Assembly: GCA_025454975.1 (NCBI GenBank)
Contig: JALONK010000005.1
Location: 47,896 to 111,895, forward strand
Length of the DNA stretch: 64,000 nucleotides
Source of the DNA: Bacteroidia bacterium
Lineage (GTDB): Bacteria > Bacteroidota > Bacteroidia > UKL13-3
Direction of reading: 5' to 3'
Of this stretch, positions 42,547 through 53,429 are shown in pieces. A model generated the notes under the pieces. It did no database searches. It was not told where the DNA came from and saw nothing but the letters and a program-made list of their open reading frames with translations. The position numbers were made by a program, and so were the translations under genes. Every line of letters starts with the position of its first letter. Position 1 is the stretch's first letter.

Positions 42547-43761
42547 TTAGTAAGACAAAATTGCATTCGGCTTTACCAGTTTAACTTTTTCAGCAATAGT
42601 TGCTTTAAGTTCATCAATGTTTAAGCCCTTTTGAGCCGAGACAAAAATAACAGGAGCATTCTCTTTTGCCATCCAGGTAGATTTTAATTGTTGGATATAT
42701 TCAGCCGTTGTTGGTCCCTGTTCATCAGGCATTGATAATGGTGCTTGCAATTTATCAATCTTATTAAAAACTAAAACAACAGGTTTATTAGCTGCATTAA
42801 TTTCAATCAATGTTTTATTAACTACTTCAATATGTTGCTCAAAATTCGGATGCGACACATCCACCACATGAATCAATACATCTGCTTCCCTTATTTCATC
42901 CAAGGTGCTTTTAAAACATTCAATTAATTGATGTGGCAGTTTCCTTATAAACCCAACGGTATCTGTTAATAATAAGGGTATGTCATTAATTACCACCTTT
43001 CTAACAGTACTGTCTAATGTTGCAAAAAGTTTATCTTCAGCCAATACATCACTTTTACTAAGCAAATTCATTATAGTTGATTTACCAACATTGGTATATC
43101 CAACTAACGTGATACGCGCCTTATCATCCCTGTTTTTTCTTCTTGTATCAGCCTGTTGCTCTATTTCTTTCAGCTTATCTTTCAGGCGTCCGATGGTATT
43201 TCTAATCGCACGACGGTCGGTTTCTATTTCAGTTTCACCCGGACCCTTAGTCCCAATTCCTCCTGCATGTTTAGTTAAGTGTGTCCACATGCGTGTTAAA
43301 CGTGGCAACAAGTATTGCGACTGTGCCAGTTGCACCTGCAACTTTGCTTGGGCTGTTCGTGCACGTGTAGCGAAAATATCCAAGATTAAATTACTTCTAT
43401 CAAGTATTTTACATTTAATTTCATGCTCTAAATTTCTAATTTGTGATGGACTTAATTCATCATCAAAAATTACCATGTCTATTTCATTATCTTTCACAAA
43501 CAATGCAATCTCTTGTAATTTACCTTCGCCCACAAAAGTACCACCATGTGGTTTAGGCAAACGTTGCAAATAACGTTTAACCACCCTGGCACCCGCAGTT
43601 AACGTTAGAAATGAAAGCTCATCTAAATACTCTTCTGCTTGCTCCAATTTTTGATTGCCGGTGATTACCCCTACTAAAACTGCTGTTTCTTGTTTCTTAC
43701 GTGTATCGTATAATTTGCCTTTAGCCATATAATGATTCAAAGATAAGATAGTTTGTTCCAA
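42547..43761 (-). CDS. hflX: GTPase HflX
   Basis: IFDDELSPSQIRNLE, GPGETEIETDRRAIRNTIGRLKDKL, TLVGYTNVGKSTIMNLL, DTVGFIRKLPHQLIECFKSTLDEIREAD. Confidence 0.94.
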   Translation of the reverse strand: MEQTILSLNHYMAKGKLYDTRKKQETAVLVGVITGNQKLEQAEEYLDELSFLTLTAGARVVKRYLQRLPKPHGGTFVGEGKLQEIALFVKDNEIDMVIFDDELSPSQIRNLEHEIKCKILDRSNLILDIFATRARTAQAKLQVQLAQSQYLLPRLTRMWTHLTKHAGGIGTKGPGETEIETDRRAIRNTIGRLKDKLKEIEQQADTRRKNRDDKARITLVGYTNVGKSTIMNLLSKSDVLAEDKLFATLDSTVRKVVINDIPLLLTDTVGFIRKLPHQLIECFKSTLDEIREADVLIHVVDVSHPNFEQHIEVVNKTLIEINAANKPVVLVFNKIDKLQAPLSMPDEQGPTTAEYIQQLKSTWMAKENAPVIFVSAQKGLNIDELKATIAEKVKLVKPNAILSY

Positions 43762-43807
43762 ATTGCACTTACCATCACTTGTAAAGTACTACATTTGTAC
43801 CGCTACG

Positions 43808-44776
43808 ATGAACAACACATGGAAAGCATGGATTAGTGCCATGCGCTTTAGAACTCTACCATTAGCTGTTTCAGGTATTTTACTTGGGAGCGGGCTTGCA
43901 GAAATAAGTGGTTATGAAAGCAACCATTTAATAAGTGGACTTGCTTTGTTAACTGCTGTTTTACTTCAAGTATTAAGTAACTTAGCCAACGATTATGGCG
44001 ACTTTACAAAAGGAACAGATAACGAAAACAGAATAGGAAATGTTAGGGCTTTGCAAAGCGGTGCCATTACTCCCAAAGCCATGTTAAAGGCTATTATTAT
44101 TTTTACTATACTCAGTTTGATTTGTGGTTTAACTTTGTTATACGTATCATTTAACGGTAACATCAACTTGCCTTTTGTTGGATACTTTTTAATGGGATTG
44201 GCTGCTATTGTTGCTGCAATTAAATATACTGTTGGAAAAACTGCTTATGGCTATAAAGGATTAGGTGATGTATTTGTATTTATATTTTTCGGCCCCGTTG
44301 CCGTATTAGGTATTTATTTATTACACCATGGATTTGTTTGGTTTTGGCCTTCTGATAATTGGGTAATATTACCGGCAACTGCAATAGGCTTGCTTAGTGC
44401 AGGTGTGTTAAACACTAATAACATCAGAGATATTGAAAATGACAGAAACTCTGGAAAGATTACAATTGTAGTAAAAATGGGGCTAACAAATGCCAAACGC
44501 TATCATCTGATATTATTAGCAGCTTCATTTGTTTGTACGCTGATTTACCTGTGGTTTAATAACAATTACAAACTTGAATTAATTGCTTTGCTTGGATTTT
44601 ATCCCATTTTTAAACAAGGATATCTAGTATTTATAACTGAACCTTCTTCGACATATAATCAATATTTAAAACAGCTAAGTCTAGGAATATTATTTATGGT
44701 GGTTGTGTTTATGATAGTTAAAACGGTTTCTTTAGGATTCTATGCCTATCATTTAACAAATTATTTTCTATACTAA
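43808..44776 (+). CDS. menA: 1,4-dihydroxy-2-naphthoate polyprenyltransferase
   Basis: AWISAMRFRTLPLAVSGILLGSG, LQVLSNLANDYGDFTKGTDNENRIG, NNIRDIENDRNSGKITIVVKMG. Confidence 0.92.
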   Translation: MNNTWKAWISAMRFRTLPLAVSGILLGSGLAEISGYESNHLISGLALLTAVLLQVLSNLANDYGDFTKGTDNENRIGNVRALQSGAITPKAMLKAIIIFTILSLICGLTLLYVSFNGNINLPFVGYFLMGLAAIVAAIKYTVGKTAYGYKGLGDVFVFIFFGPVAVLGIYLLHHGFVWFWPSDNWVILPATAIGLLSAGVLNTNNIRDIENDRNSGKITIVVKMGLTNAKRYHLILLAASFVCTLIYLWFNNNYKLELIALLGFYPIFKQGYLVFITEPSSTYNQYLKQLSLGILFMVVVFMIVKTVSLGFYAYHLTNYFLY

Positions 44777-44777
44777 T

Positions 44778-45839
44778 ATGATGTATTCAGCTTCCTTTGT
44801 TCCATACACCTTACTCTTTAAGAAGCCGGCAAAAACTTCGAGAAATGAGTTAGCTGAACACCAAGTTTATTATCTTAAACTAACACGCTTAATGGATGGA
44901 AAGGTAGGATATGGTGAGGCGGCACCTCTAAAGGGGTTGAGTATTGATGATGTTCCTCATTTCGAACAACAATTACAATTCGTTTGCGATAATTTACATC
45001 TTGGATGGCAAAATCTTTATGAAGATTTAATTGCTTTCCCAAGTTTACAATTTGCCTTAGAAACTGCCATCCTTAGTTTGCAAAATGAAGATTCGTTTTT
45101 ATTGTTTAAAAGTAATTTTACAGATGGAAATTCTGCCATTCCAATCAATGGTTTAATATGGATGAATGATAAAGAAACCATGCTAAAGGAGGCTTTGGAA
45201 AAAGCATCACAAGGTTTTAACACAATTAAATTTAAAGTTGGTGCATTAGATTTTGATGACGAATGTAGGATGCTGGAGGCGTTTAGAAAACAATATAATG
45301 CTTTTAAAATAACCATTCGACTTGATGCCAATGGTGCATTTAACGGAGACGATGCAGCAGAAAAATTGCGTGAACTTGCTCGCTTTGACATACACAGTAT
45401 TGAGCAACCAATCAAACCAAAACAATGGGATTTGATGGAAATGTTATGTGTTACATCTAAAATTCCTATTGCATTAGACGAAGAACTGATTGGGGTTTCA
45501 GTAAGTAATCATGGAAAAGATTTATTACAGAAAATAAAGCCTAAATACATCATCTTAAAACCAACTTTAATTGGTGGATTAAAGAATAGTGATGCATGGA
45601 TTAAACTCGCCGAACAACATGACATTGGGTGGTGGGCAACCAGTGCATTAGAAAGTAATGTCGGACTAAATGCAATAGCACAATGGACGGCCACTAAAAA
45701 CCTTCAATTACCGCAAGGATTAGGAACAGGAAGTTTATACCTTAATAATATCCCTTCTCCTTTATCTGTTAACCAAGGTGTGCTAAGTTATCAGCGTCAA
45801 GAAACCTGGGATATTAGTATATTAAATCAAACAACATAA
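44778..45839 (+). CDS. menC: o-succinylbenzoate synthase (enolase superfamily)
   Basis: GYGEAAPLKGLS, TIKFKVGALDF, IRLDANGAFN, IEQPIKPKQW, IALDEELIG, ILKPTLIGG; 1-bp gap after menA. Confidence 0.88.
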   Translation: MMYSASFVPYTLLFKKPAKTSRNELAEHQVYYLKLTRLMDGKVGYGEAAPLKGLSIDDVPHFEQQLQFVCDNLHLGWQNLYEDLIAFPSLQFALETAILSLQNEDSFLLFKSNFTDGNSAIPINGLIWMNDKETMLKEALEKASQGFNTIKFKVGALDFDDECRMLEAFRKQYNAFKITIRLDANGAFNGDDAAEKLRELARFDIHSIEQPIKPKQWDLMEMLCVTSKIPIALDEELIGVSVSNHGKDLLQKIKPKYIILKPTLIGGLKNSDAWIKLAEQHDIGWWATSALESNVGLNAIAQWTATKNLQLPQGLGTGSLYLNNIPSPLSVNQGVLSYQRQETWDISILNQTT

Positions 45840-46036
45840 GTTAGTATTTTTTTCTATTGAATTAAACTCAATTTTTCATCCCGAATGAAATATCTGATTT
45901 GTCGGTTTGTAATACATTTAATATCGAACAAGCTGTTCAAGATAATCTAACTTTATTGAGAACATCGTTACCTTTTGCACAACTTGTTTTAAATAAATTA
46001 AGCTAAACAATCGTTCGGCTTTTATACTCCATCACC

Positions 46037-47515
46037 TTATAAAACAACCAGTTTTTTAAAGTATTTCTTATCATCCACAATTATTTCCATCCAATAAATC
46101 CCTTGATGTAAAGACTCATTCATATTAAGATATTGGCAGTTTATACATTCTTTTGTTAACACTTTATTTCCATTAGCATCATAAATAATTGCTTGAACTT
46201 GTGAATATACCTTGTCTAAGTCAATTGTTATGCTACCAAAATTAGGTTGCGGAAAAACCTGTATTTTGGCATCATTAATAAACATGCTTTGGGTTGATGT
46301 AGTAGAAGACAGATTAAATATCCTTGCTTGTCCCGACTCCATTCCATTCGTTGCGTGAAATGGAGCTCCGGCTGCAATGGTATTTTCATCAGGCATGCTT
46401 ATTGACCAACCAAAACGGTCGCCGGCTGTTTGTCCATATATTTTATTTGCATAAGGCTGCCAACTCGTTCCATTCCATTTAACAATCCTAACCTCTCCTG
46501 CATCTACTCCATTTGCATCACTTCCTGAACATCCGAATGCGAGTAAATTTTCGTTCAACATCATTACAGTCCATCCGGCACGATCGCCGGCATTATCGCC
46601 ATACAAATCACTTCCTTTTTGTTGCCACGAAACTCCATTCCATACCAATACTTTAACTAAACCTGCATCCATTCCATTGGCATCGTGATAAGGCGACCCA
46701 ACAGCCATTGTATTGGCATCGGCCATGTGCACCGACCAGCCAAAGCGGTCGAATGGTGCTTGTCCCACAACCTCATCACCTTTTTGTTGCCAATTAATTC
46801 CGTTCCATGTAAACACACGAACCTGGCCAACATCTGTTCCATTATCATCATGTTGAAGAGCACCTATTGCAACTGTGTTTGCATCGGGCATGCTTACCGA
46901 GTTGCCTGAAAAGTCGCCGGTTGCAGAGCCATCAATATCAGCGCCTTTTTGCACCCATGAATTATTTTTCCATTCAAAAATACGTACATGACCGCTTGCT
47001 GTTCCTGAATCGCCGGTATTTGCGTAGGCACCAACGGCTAAGGTATTTGAATCGGGCATTGATATTGAATTACCGGAATTGCTGCTGTCTGATTCTCCAT
47101 TAATATTATTCCCCTTTTGAATCCATTCAACACCATTCCAACGATATACGCGAACATGTCCACGATTTATTCCTCCTCCATCATTTAATACAGCACCAAT
47201 CGCCAATGTGTTTGCATCAGGCATAGATACAGCATTGCCAAAACGATCATCAGCCGCTGCCCCTATAATAGCTTTTCCTTTAATTATCCAATTATTATTA
47301 ACCCAACTAAATACCCTCACCTGTCCGGCATCTGTGTGAATACTATCATGATAATAGGCGCCAACCGCAATGGTAAAAGCATCGGGCATACTAACTGAAC
47401 AACCGGCTCTATCACCTGGATTTAAACCCAATATCGCATTACCTTTTACCAGTTGCGCATGTAAGGTTGTATTCATACTAAAACAAATAAAAAAAACGTA
47501 CGCCTTATTTATCAT
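46037..47515 (-). CDS. Secreted repeat protein with T9SS sorting domain
   Basis: Seven about-55-aa repeats (MPDANTxAxGA...GQVRVFxWNGxxWxQKG...GDRFGxSxS) and a C-terminal FPQPNFGSITIDL...QGIYWMEIIVDDKKYFKKLVVL. Confidence 0.83.
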   Translation of the reverse strand: MINKAYVFFICFSMNTTLHAQLVKGNAILGLNPGDRAGCSVSMPDAFTIAVGAYYHDSIHTDAGQVRVFSWVNNNWIIKGKAIIGAAADDRFGNAVSMPDANTLAIGAVLNDGGGINRGHVRVYRWNGVEWIQKGNNINGESDSSNSGNSISMPDSNTLAVGAYANTGDSGTASGHVRIFEWKNNSWVQKGADIDGSATGDFSGNSVSMPDANTVAIGALQHDDNGTDVGQVRVFTWNGINWQQKGDEVVGQAPFDRFGWSVHMADANTMAVGSPYHDANGMDAGLVKVLVWNGVSWQQKGSDLYGDNAGDRAGWTVMMLNENLLAFGCSGSDANGVDAGEVRIVKWNGTSWQPYANKIYGQTAGDRFGWSISMPDENTIAAGAPFHATNGMESGQARIFNLSSTTSTQSMFINDAKIQVFPQPNFGSITIDLDKVYSQVQAIIYDANGNKVLTKECINCQYLNMNESLHQGIYWMEIIVDDKKYFKKLVVL

Positions 47516-47591
47516 CTAAAATTTTTGGATTATAAGATGGAATTTAAACATCACTTCTATTAATTAAGATACTCATTATTGCCTGTTCAAT

Positions 47592-48773
47592 TTACTTATA
47601 CCTATATTCAAGATTTGAAACCCTTGTTGCGCTTCTGCGTTTTCCATCAATGATTATTACTGAACAAGGCTCGGTTTGTTTTATGCGTTTGTTAACTAAT
47701 TTACCATTTTTATTATAAACATACGTTATTTCATCACATAAGGTTCCATCTTCCGAGCAAAATGTTTCTTGTTTAATTGAACCACTTGGTTGATTATAAA
47801 TAACACTATAAAAGCTTTTGTTAGGCAATTGTAGTTCGTGATGTGTTTTTTGTTTTAAGTCATCATATCTTTCTGTGTACAAATACTGAGGGCACCAATT
47901 GGTATATTTTCTATACTCTCTGATATCTCCATCATTAAATCTGTTGATGTATTCGTTGAATAAATCATCAAATTGGTTATAAAAATATTCTCCACCGGGT
48001 AGTGAGCAACTATCAGCAGGAAGGGTGGTAATATGAACCAAGTGCTCGGCAGTATTGATTTTTTCTACGTATTTATTAAAATAATAATACATATAGCCGT
48101 CCGTCTTAATATAATATTTTGTACGTTCAATCATCACAACCGTATCGTTACTTCGCTTAATCTTTAATAAACAAACGTTGCTTAATCCACCCGTACTTGG
48201 CATGGCTTGTTTTCCATTATTTGGAAGTTCTATTTCAGTGTGTTCATAATAATTATAAATACTATCACCTTGTATAATTCCTTTTGGATTATAGGTTAGC
48301 CTAAGTTTATAAACCCCGGCAAACAGGGGAACACCAAAACTATGATGTGATGCAGTTTGTGTGTGATAACTGAAATAATTTTCAAAATCATTAAGATAAA
48401 TGGGAATGACTATTTTTTCTAGTGGTTTCAAATATCTAATCATAACTGTTCCGGTATCATGCACCATCATGTTTAACATTTTATCCTCTGAATACCTTAA
48501 TAACCAAGTATTGTTTGCCTTATCATATACATTTAAATAGAACAATTTTTGTCCTACATTTTGTGTATGTGGCAACAATACAGGATGGGCATTCTTTGTG
48601 TCGTTATTAGTTATGGTGATGTTAAAGGTAATTTTTTCCCCTTCATAATAACTTTCTTTATCCGTTCTTAAGGTAAAGGAAATTGGCTGATATTTTAGGT
48701 CGGCAAAAACTAAATCCGACTGTTGAATTAACAGAAAAAATAACATAACTCTTGGTAAGTATAGTTTCATCAT
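47592..48773 (-). CDS. Secreted hypothetical protein
   Basis: Signal peptide; beta-rich SYYEGEKITFNITITNND segment; no catalytic motif. Confidence 0.6.
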   Translation of the reverse strand: MMKLYLPRVMLFFLLIQQSDLVFADLKYQPISFTLRTDKESYYEGEKITFNITITNNDTKNAHPVLLPHTQNVGQKLFYLNVYDKANNTWLLRYSEDKMLNMMVHDTGTVMIRYLKPLEKIVIPIYLNDFENYFSYHTQTASHHSFGVPLFAGVYKLRLTYNPKGIIQGDSIYNYYEHTEIELPNNGKQAMPSTGGLSNVCLLKIKRSNDTVVMIERTKYYIKTDGYMYYYFNKYVEKINTAEHLVHITTLPADSCSLPGGEYFYNQFDDLFNEYINRFNDGDIREYRKYTNWCPQYLYTERYDDLKQKTHHELQLPNKSFYSVIYNQPSGSIKQETFCSEDGTLCDEITYVYNKNGKLVNKRIKQTEPCSVIIIDGKRRSATRVSNLEYRYK

Positions 48774-49020
48774 TATTCATTTGTATTTAACTTCTACTGA
48801 AAAAACTGTGAATTTATCAACCCATTAATAGGAATGTAAATCTACTTAAAGTTTATTCATATACAATAATGAAAATGATGTTTACCTGTAGTTATAAATA
48901 ATAGTACATATCAATAAAATGTTACTGCGGATGTTTGATTTAAATTAAGCATTAATACAAGTAGTGTTACCCTTTGTTAATCCTTAAATAAAACTGTAGC
49001 GAATGTATTATTCCTCTGAA

Positions 49021-49746
49021 CTATTTTTGAATGTTCATCATCATCAGTGCTGTAAATATGATAACATCTTGCACTAAATGAATGAGCCATGCCATTACAA
49101 TGCCTTTAGTTTCAATGGTTAATTTACACAAAATATAACCTAGCATTGCCGACATTATAACACCTATTATTCCTCCCGGATTTCCGAAAAAATGAGGCAA
49201 TCCAAACAAGGTAGATGATATTATTAAAATGTATGTTTTAGGGTATTGATTTACAAGTCCGGCAACCACTGTAAACCTAAAAATAAGCTCTTCAGAAAAG
49301 GCATTAGTTATAGAAAACAATAGAATAAAAGGAACAAACCACCATTGAAAATTATTGATACTGTTGGTGTATTTAACGCCTAAAAACATAAATATACTTG
49401 TTGCTAAAGAAACAACGATTAACAACTGAAGGCCATTTTTAAACCAAGTAGATGTACCATTGATACCGAGCCACTTTTCTTTAGCTGCTATGGCCGACCA
49501 TTTACCAACACCTAAGTAACTTATGCTTGTTGGATTTAATTTTATAAAAACAAAAGCGGTTATTAAACCAATGATTAAAGCATAGAGTTGAAATTTAATA
49601 AGGTTATTGACGAATGGATTTTGATGGACCTGAAGCCCAACTTTACTCAGTAATTGATTGCCGAAAACAAGCATTAATGCTGCCGCGATAACAGTTGAAA
49701 TGGTAATAAACATTCGCATACTAAAAATTTTATGCAAATTTTTCAC
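49021..49746 (-). CDS. CPBP-family intramembrane protease-like protein
   Basis: AFSEELIFRFTVVAGL and STLFGLPHFFGNPGG motifs, multi-TM. Confidence 0.83.
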   Translation of the reverse strand: MKNLHKIFSMRMFITISTVIAAALMLVFGNQLLSKVGLQVHQNPFVNNLIKFQLYALIIGLITAFVFIKLNPTSISYLGVGKWSAIAAKEKWLGINGTSTWFKNGLQLLIVVSLATSIFMFLGVKYTNSINNFQWWFVPFILLFSITNAFSEELIFRFTVVAGLVNQYPKTYILIISSTLFGLPHFFGNPGGIIGVIMSAMLGYILCKLTIETKGIVMAWLIHLVQDVIIFTALMMMNIQK

Positions 49747-49778
49747 TTCACCTGTTTATTTCAATTACCATAGGGTAA

Positions 49779-50363
49779 CTAATGCTTTTCGCTAATCATT
49801 TTTCTTATTCTACTTAAACTTTGTGGTGTAATGCCTAAGTAAGAAGAAATATGTTTTTGAGGTGTTCGTTGAATAATTCCGGGATAACGTTCCAGCATTT
49901 CTACATATCGTTCAGTTGCTGTTTTTGTTAAAATATCTATTTGTTGCTTTTGTTTATGAATAAAAAGAGCTTCGGCAGCATAACAGCGGATGCTACTACC
50001 TAAAGTTGTTTCAGTACTGATGTTATCGAAGTTGGTTTTTGAAATTCTAAAAAGTTCAACAGGTTCAAAAGTAACGATGGATAAAGGCGAAGGTTGTTGT
50101 GTTAAAAATGACATATAATCACCAAAAAACTCTCCTTCATAGCATAAATCAACACAAACAAAATTGTTATTGTTCCAAAGTAAAACACCTCCACTACCTT
50201 TGAGTATAAAACTTAAATACTTTTCGGTTGTGTTGGCTTGTTTAATTGTTTCAGCAAAAGGCACCTTAACAATTTCACCAAGTTTAACGAACGACTTCCA
50301 AGCATCAATTGAAACGTTAAAATATGGATCAAAGGCTTGTTTTATAATTTCTTCAACTTCCAT
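49779..50363 (-). CDS. Crp/Fnr-family regulator
   Basis: cNMP-like fold and C-terminal RTPQKHISSYLGITPQSLSRIRKMI. Confidence 0.85.
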   Translation of the reverse strand: MEVEEIIKQAFDPYFNVSIDAWKSFVKLGEIVKVPFAETIKQANTTEKYLSFILKGSGGVLLWNNNNFVCVDLCYEGEFFGDYMSFLTQQPSPLSIVTFEPVELFRISKTNFDNISTETTLGSSIRCYAAEALFIHKQKQQIDILTKTATERYVEMLERYPGIIQRTPQKHISSYLGITPQSLSRIRKMISEKH

Positions 50364-50549
50364 GTTAATGCATCGAAATTACATATTCCTGGTTTAACAC
50401 GGCAAAATATCATTTATGATTTTTTAGCCTTTATGATTCTATTGTTGTGAAGGGCAATTGTTGATAGCAATGGAATTATCTTAATTTAATCTATATCCAA
50501 CATTGAAAGTTGAATTTAACAAAACACTTTTCGTATTTCATATCATTTG

Positions 50550-50900
50550 TTAATCAATGTGTAGTAAATTTTCCTTAATCATCCAATAGACTGTAACAAG
50601 ATGAAATATAGCAATAAATATATTGCTAATAACAACAGGATTTTTAATAGTTTTTACAGCAAAAGGGCTTAGCAACTTGTACACGATTTGCATAAAGAAA
50701 AGAGCGAATGCAAGTTTAACATCTGTAGCCCATAATAATAAAATAGAAGCTAAAAGAATAGTTGTATAAATGGCAAGTAAAATTCCACGAGCTGGAGTAA
50801 ATTCGCCTAAAGTTTTTACCATTCGAAAATTATTGGTTACCAAAAAATAGCAAACAGGAATAAGTACAATAATATTAAGAATTAAAGATGCAGTTATCAT
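50550..50900 (-). CDS. Small membrane protein
   Basis: 116 aa with several TM segments. Confidence 0.6.
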   Translation of the reverse strand: MITASLILNIIVLIPVCYFLVTNNFRMVKTLGEFTPARGILLAIYTTILLASILLLWATDVKLAFALFFMQIVYKLLSPFAVKTIKNPVVISNIFIAIFHLVTVYWMIKENLLHID

Positions 50901-50904
50901 AGTT

Positions 50905-51330
50905 TTAATTTATTAATGCAATTGAAATTAACTTAGGGTAATTTGCAAGAGAAAACTTACAGTCGGTAAAGCTAGGTGGGCCAAATGGTTTAATGTTATT
51001 GCTAAAACCATACGGTTCCTTTGGTTTACCAATAATATACCTGTCTAACTTGCCATTACTATTTACATCTTGATAAGTAGAAACTGCATACTCGCCTGGA
51101 GGTAAATCAAACTGTAAGGTAACTTTATTACCAGATATGATAGCAGATTTGGTTTGGATGGATTTTTCTAAAAATCCGTTTTCAGAGAAAACACTTACAT
51201 AAATTTTTGTTGAAGCCTTATTTTCGAAATTACTTACTTCTACTTTTAAGGTTGTGTTTGCGTATGGTTTAAACCCACAAAATAAAACGAAAAAAAAACC
51301 TGTAACAATAACTAGAATTATTTTTTGCAT
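50905..51330 (-). CDS. DUF2141-like secreted protein
   Basis: KIYVSVFSENGFLE...LPPGEYAVSTYQDVNSNGKLDRYIIGKPKEPYGFSNN. Confidence 0.78.
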   Translation of the reverse strand: MQKIILVIVTGFFFVLFCGFKPYANTTLKVEVSNFENKASTKIYVSVFSENGFLEKSIQTKSAIISGNKVTLQFDLPPGEYAVSTYQDVNSNGKLDRYIIGKPKEPYGFSNNIKPFGPPSFTDCKFSLANYPKLISIALIN

Positions 51331-51411
51331 TGATGTTATAATTAAGATTGTTTATGATGAGGCAAAATTACAACTGCAAAAAAATTCACTACTTAACAAA
51401 TGATAAGTTCG

Positions 51412-52032
51412 TTATTTTCCAATTCTTTCTTTTCGAATCCTACTTAATGAAACATCCGTGATGCCAATAAATGATGCTATATCTTTTAGGGCAAAATGTT
51501 GGAAAATTTCAGGTTGTTCCTTTTCAAAGTACTCGTACCTTTCTTTTGCAGAATAGTTTAGCAATAATTTTTTATTAAAATATTCCTGTACAAAAATTCT
51601 TTCAGCCATTTTTCTTCCTATAGTATCAAAAATATGATAACGAGCACACAGTGCTTCCAACTTGGGATAGTCTATTTCTATAATTTCACTTTGTTCTACA
51701 ACCTTGTAGGTTAAATCGGATTGTTTTTTTGTGACCCAACAGTAATAGTTGGTAAAAAACATATTATTTAAAAAAAAGTGAGAAACTCTTTCAACGCCAT
51801 CAATCCATTCAAACGCTTTTACAGCCCCAGTATTGATAAACCATAAATGATTGCAATTATGTCCCTGTTCAAGAATAATTGAATCCCTTTCAAAAACTCG
51901 AACTGTAGAAATTTCTTCCAGTTTTGCTTTATATTCATCCGGGAATTGCCCAATTACTGATGCTATAACTTGATAAATCATTTGTTTGTTAGTATATTTT
52001 TTTGTGCTAATTTGATAGAACTGCTTGTGCAA
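51412..52032 (-). CDS. Crp/Fnr-family regulator
   Basis: ERDSIILEQGHNCNHLWFINTGAVKAF; C-terminal HFALKDIASFIGITDVSLSRIRKERI. Confidence 0.85.
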   Translation of the reverse strand: MHKQFYQISTKKYTNKQMIYQVIASVIGQFPDEYKAKLEEISTVRVFERDSIILEQGHNCNHLWFINTGAVKAFEWIDGVERVSHFFLNNMFFTNYYCWVTKKQSDLTYKVVEQSEIIEIDYPKLEALCARYHIFDTIGRKMAERIFVQEYFNKKLLLNYSAKERYEYFEKEQPEIFQHFALKDIASFIGITDVSLSRIRKERIGK

Positions 52033-52536
52033 ACCTACTACTAAAATTAAATAATGAAAAAAGAGCAGACATTAACAACGGCTAAAGTATTTAAGAGTTT
52101 GTATGAAGTAAAGATAATATTCTGTTTTTTACGTATGCTTAAAATTACTGGTATTTGATTATAGAAAACGAAAAACAAGTTTCAGAATTTATTTACTTAT
52201 TGAGAATTTATGGTTTAATAATCCGCTTCTCGATACAATTGCCCTGCGCACGGCCCTTGCAGCAATCACTCGAAGTGGCTTTGTGGTTCAATTGAAAAAT
52301 ACATCTCTTTCAGCATTTATTAGGACAAAATCTAAAAATAATGAAGAACAAAATCAGGGTAATCATTACTCCGCGAAATAGATTGATGCTATTATAACAT
52401 ATCATTAGGTATTTGATAAAAACGAAATACAATTTTGTTAAGTATTAAACCATAAAAGTGTTGCTTGGATAAAATAAAAAGTTGCCTGTTTTTAATATGT
52501 AATTAAGAAGGGATGATTATATAATAGGTATCTTTA

Positions 52537-53004
52537 TTATGTGCCATTTTCATTGTCAAGTAGTGTAGTTAATTTGCTATTAAAATCTCTTGTATTCTTA
52601 TCAAGTGAGCCGAAAAATTGTCTGTCAAATTGTTCAACTGTTTTGATAGCTTGTTTGATACTTTTTAATCCAATTTCAGTAAGTCCAACTGTTTTTGCCC
52701 TTGTGTCAGTTTTGCTTTCTTTTCGTTTAATAAGTCCTTTTGTTTGCAACGTTCTTAATACAGTAGAAGTTGTCATTGGGTCAATTTTAGTATGATTAGA
52801 TAACAAAACTTGTGTTACGTTTTTTTTGTTTAATGTAAACCAATGAATACTTGCAAGTAATACAAATTGAGAATGCGTCAATTCGTATTTCTCAAGTGCC
52901 CTTTTAATTTCACGTTGCCACAAGTTTGTAACTTGCCACAATAAAAAACCTGTACTTTCTTCGGGCTTACCAAAGCTAAAATCCGTCTTTGCCATTTTGT
53001 TCAA
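52537..53004 (-). CDS. MarR-family regulator
   Basis: LTHSQFVLLASIHW...VTQVLLSNHTKIDPMTTSTVLRTLQTKGLIKRKESKTDTRAKTVGLTEIG. Confidence 0.85.
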   Translation of the reverse strand: MNKMAKTDFSFGKPEESTGFLLWQVTNLWQREIKRALEKYELTHSQFVLLASIHWFTLNKKNVTQVLLSNHTKIDPMTTSTVLRTLQTKGLIKRKESKTDTRAKTVGLTEIGLKSIKQAIKTVEQFDRQFFGSLDKNTRDFNSKLTTLLDNENGT

Positions 53005-53429
53005 TTTTTTTCAGCAAGTTCAATTAATTTATCAACTGCAATCGGAAGGCCAACCTTGACTTTGTTACCAATTACTTTTGAAAACAAAAAAGTCATAAAA
53101 CCTGTCATCACAACTTTGTGTGTAATTTCAAGTCCATCTTTAGCTTCAGTTATGGTATGGATGAAGTCCATTTTACAAAGAGGTAAAAAACTTCTGTCTG
53201 TAAATGATTTGAAGATAGTACATTCAATCATTTCAAATTTTGTTTTCGGTCCACCTGTAGGTTTTAAAACTCCTTTTGTTCCCTTTTGGAATTGTCCAAA
53301 TATTTCAGAGGTTTCAACTTCTGCATCCCAAACATTCCAATTAGGAACATCCGCCCAAAGTTTCCAAATTTGCTCCTTTGTTGCCGTCGTTTTACGACTT
53401 ACTTCTGTTGTCCACATATTAAAATACAT
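53001..53429 (-). CDS. SRPBCC-family (polyketide cyclase/START-like) protein
   Basis: TTATKEQIWKLWADVPNWNVWDAEVETSEIFGQFQKGTKGVLKP; overlaps marR by 4 nt. Confidence 0.78.
   Translation of the reverse strand: MYFNMWTTEVSRKTTATKEQIWKLWADVPNWNVWDAEVETSEIFGQFQKGTKGVLKPTGGPKTKFEMIECTIFKSFTDRSFLPLCKMDFIHTITEAKDGLEITHKVVMTGFMTFLFSKVIGNKVKVGLPIAVDKLIELAEKN

Noticed and set aside
42980-43573. 197-aa plus-strand ORF opposite hflX
   Set aside because: Antisense shadow of a clear GTPase gene.
45870-46010. Plus-strand fragment NEISDLSVCNTFNIEQAVQDNLTLLRTSLPFAQLVLNKLS* after menC
   Set aside because: No start codon and no identifiable family; probable relic.
52190-52380. Plus-strand frame WFNNPLLDTIALRTALAAITRSGFVVQLKNTSLSAFIRTK... 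in the gap before marR
   Set aside because: No start codon, no recognisable family; most likely a gene remnant, not reportable as a feature.
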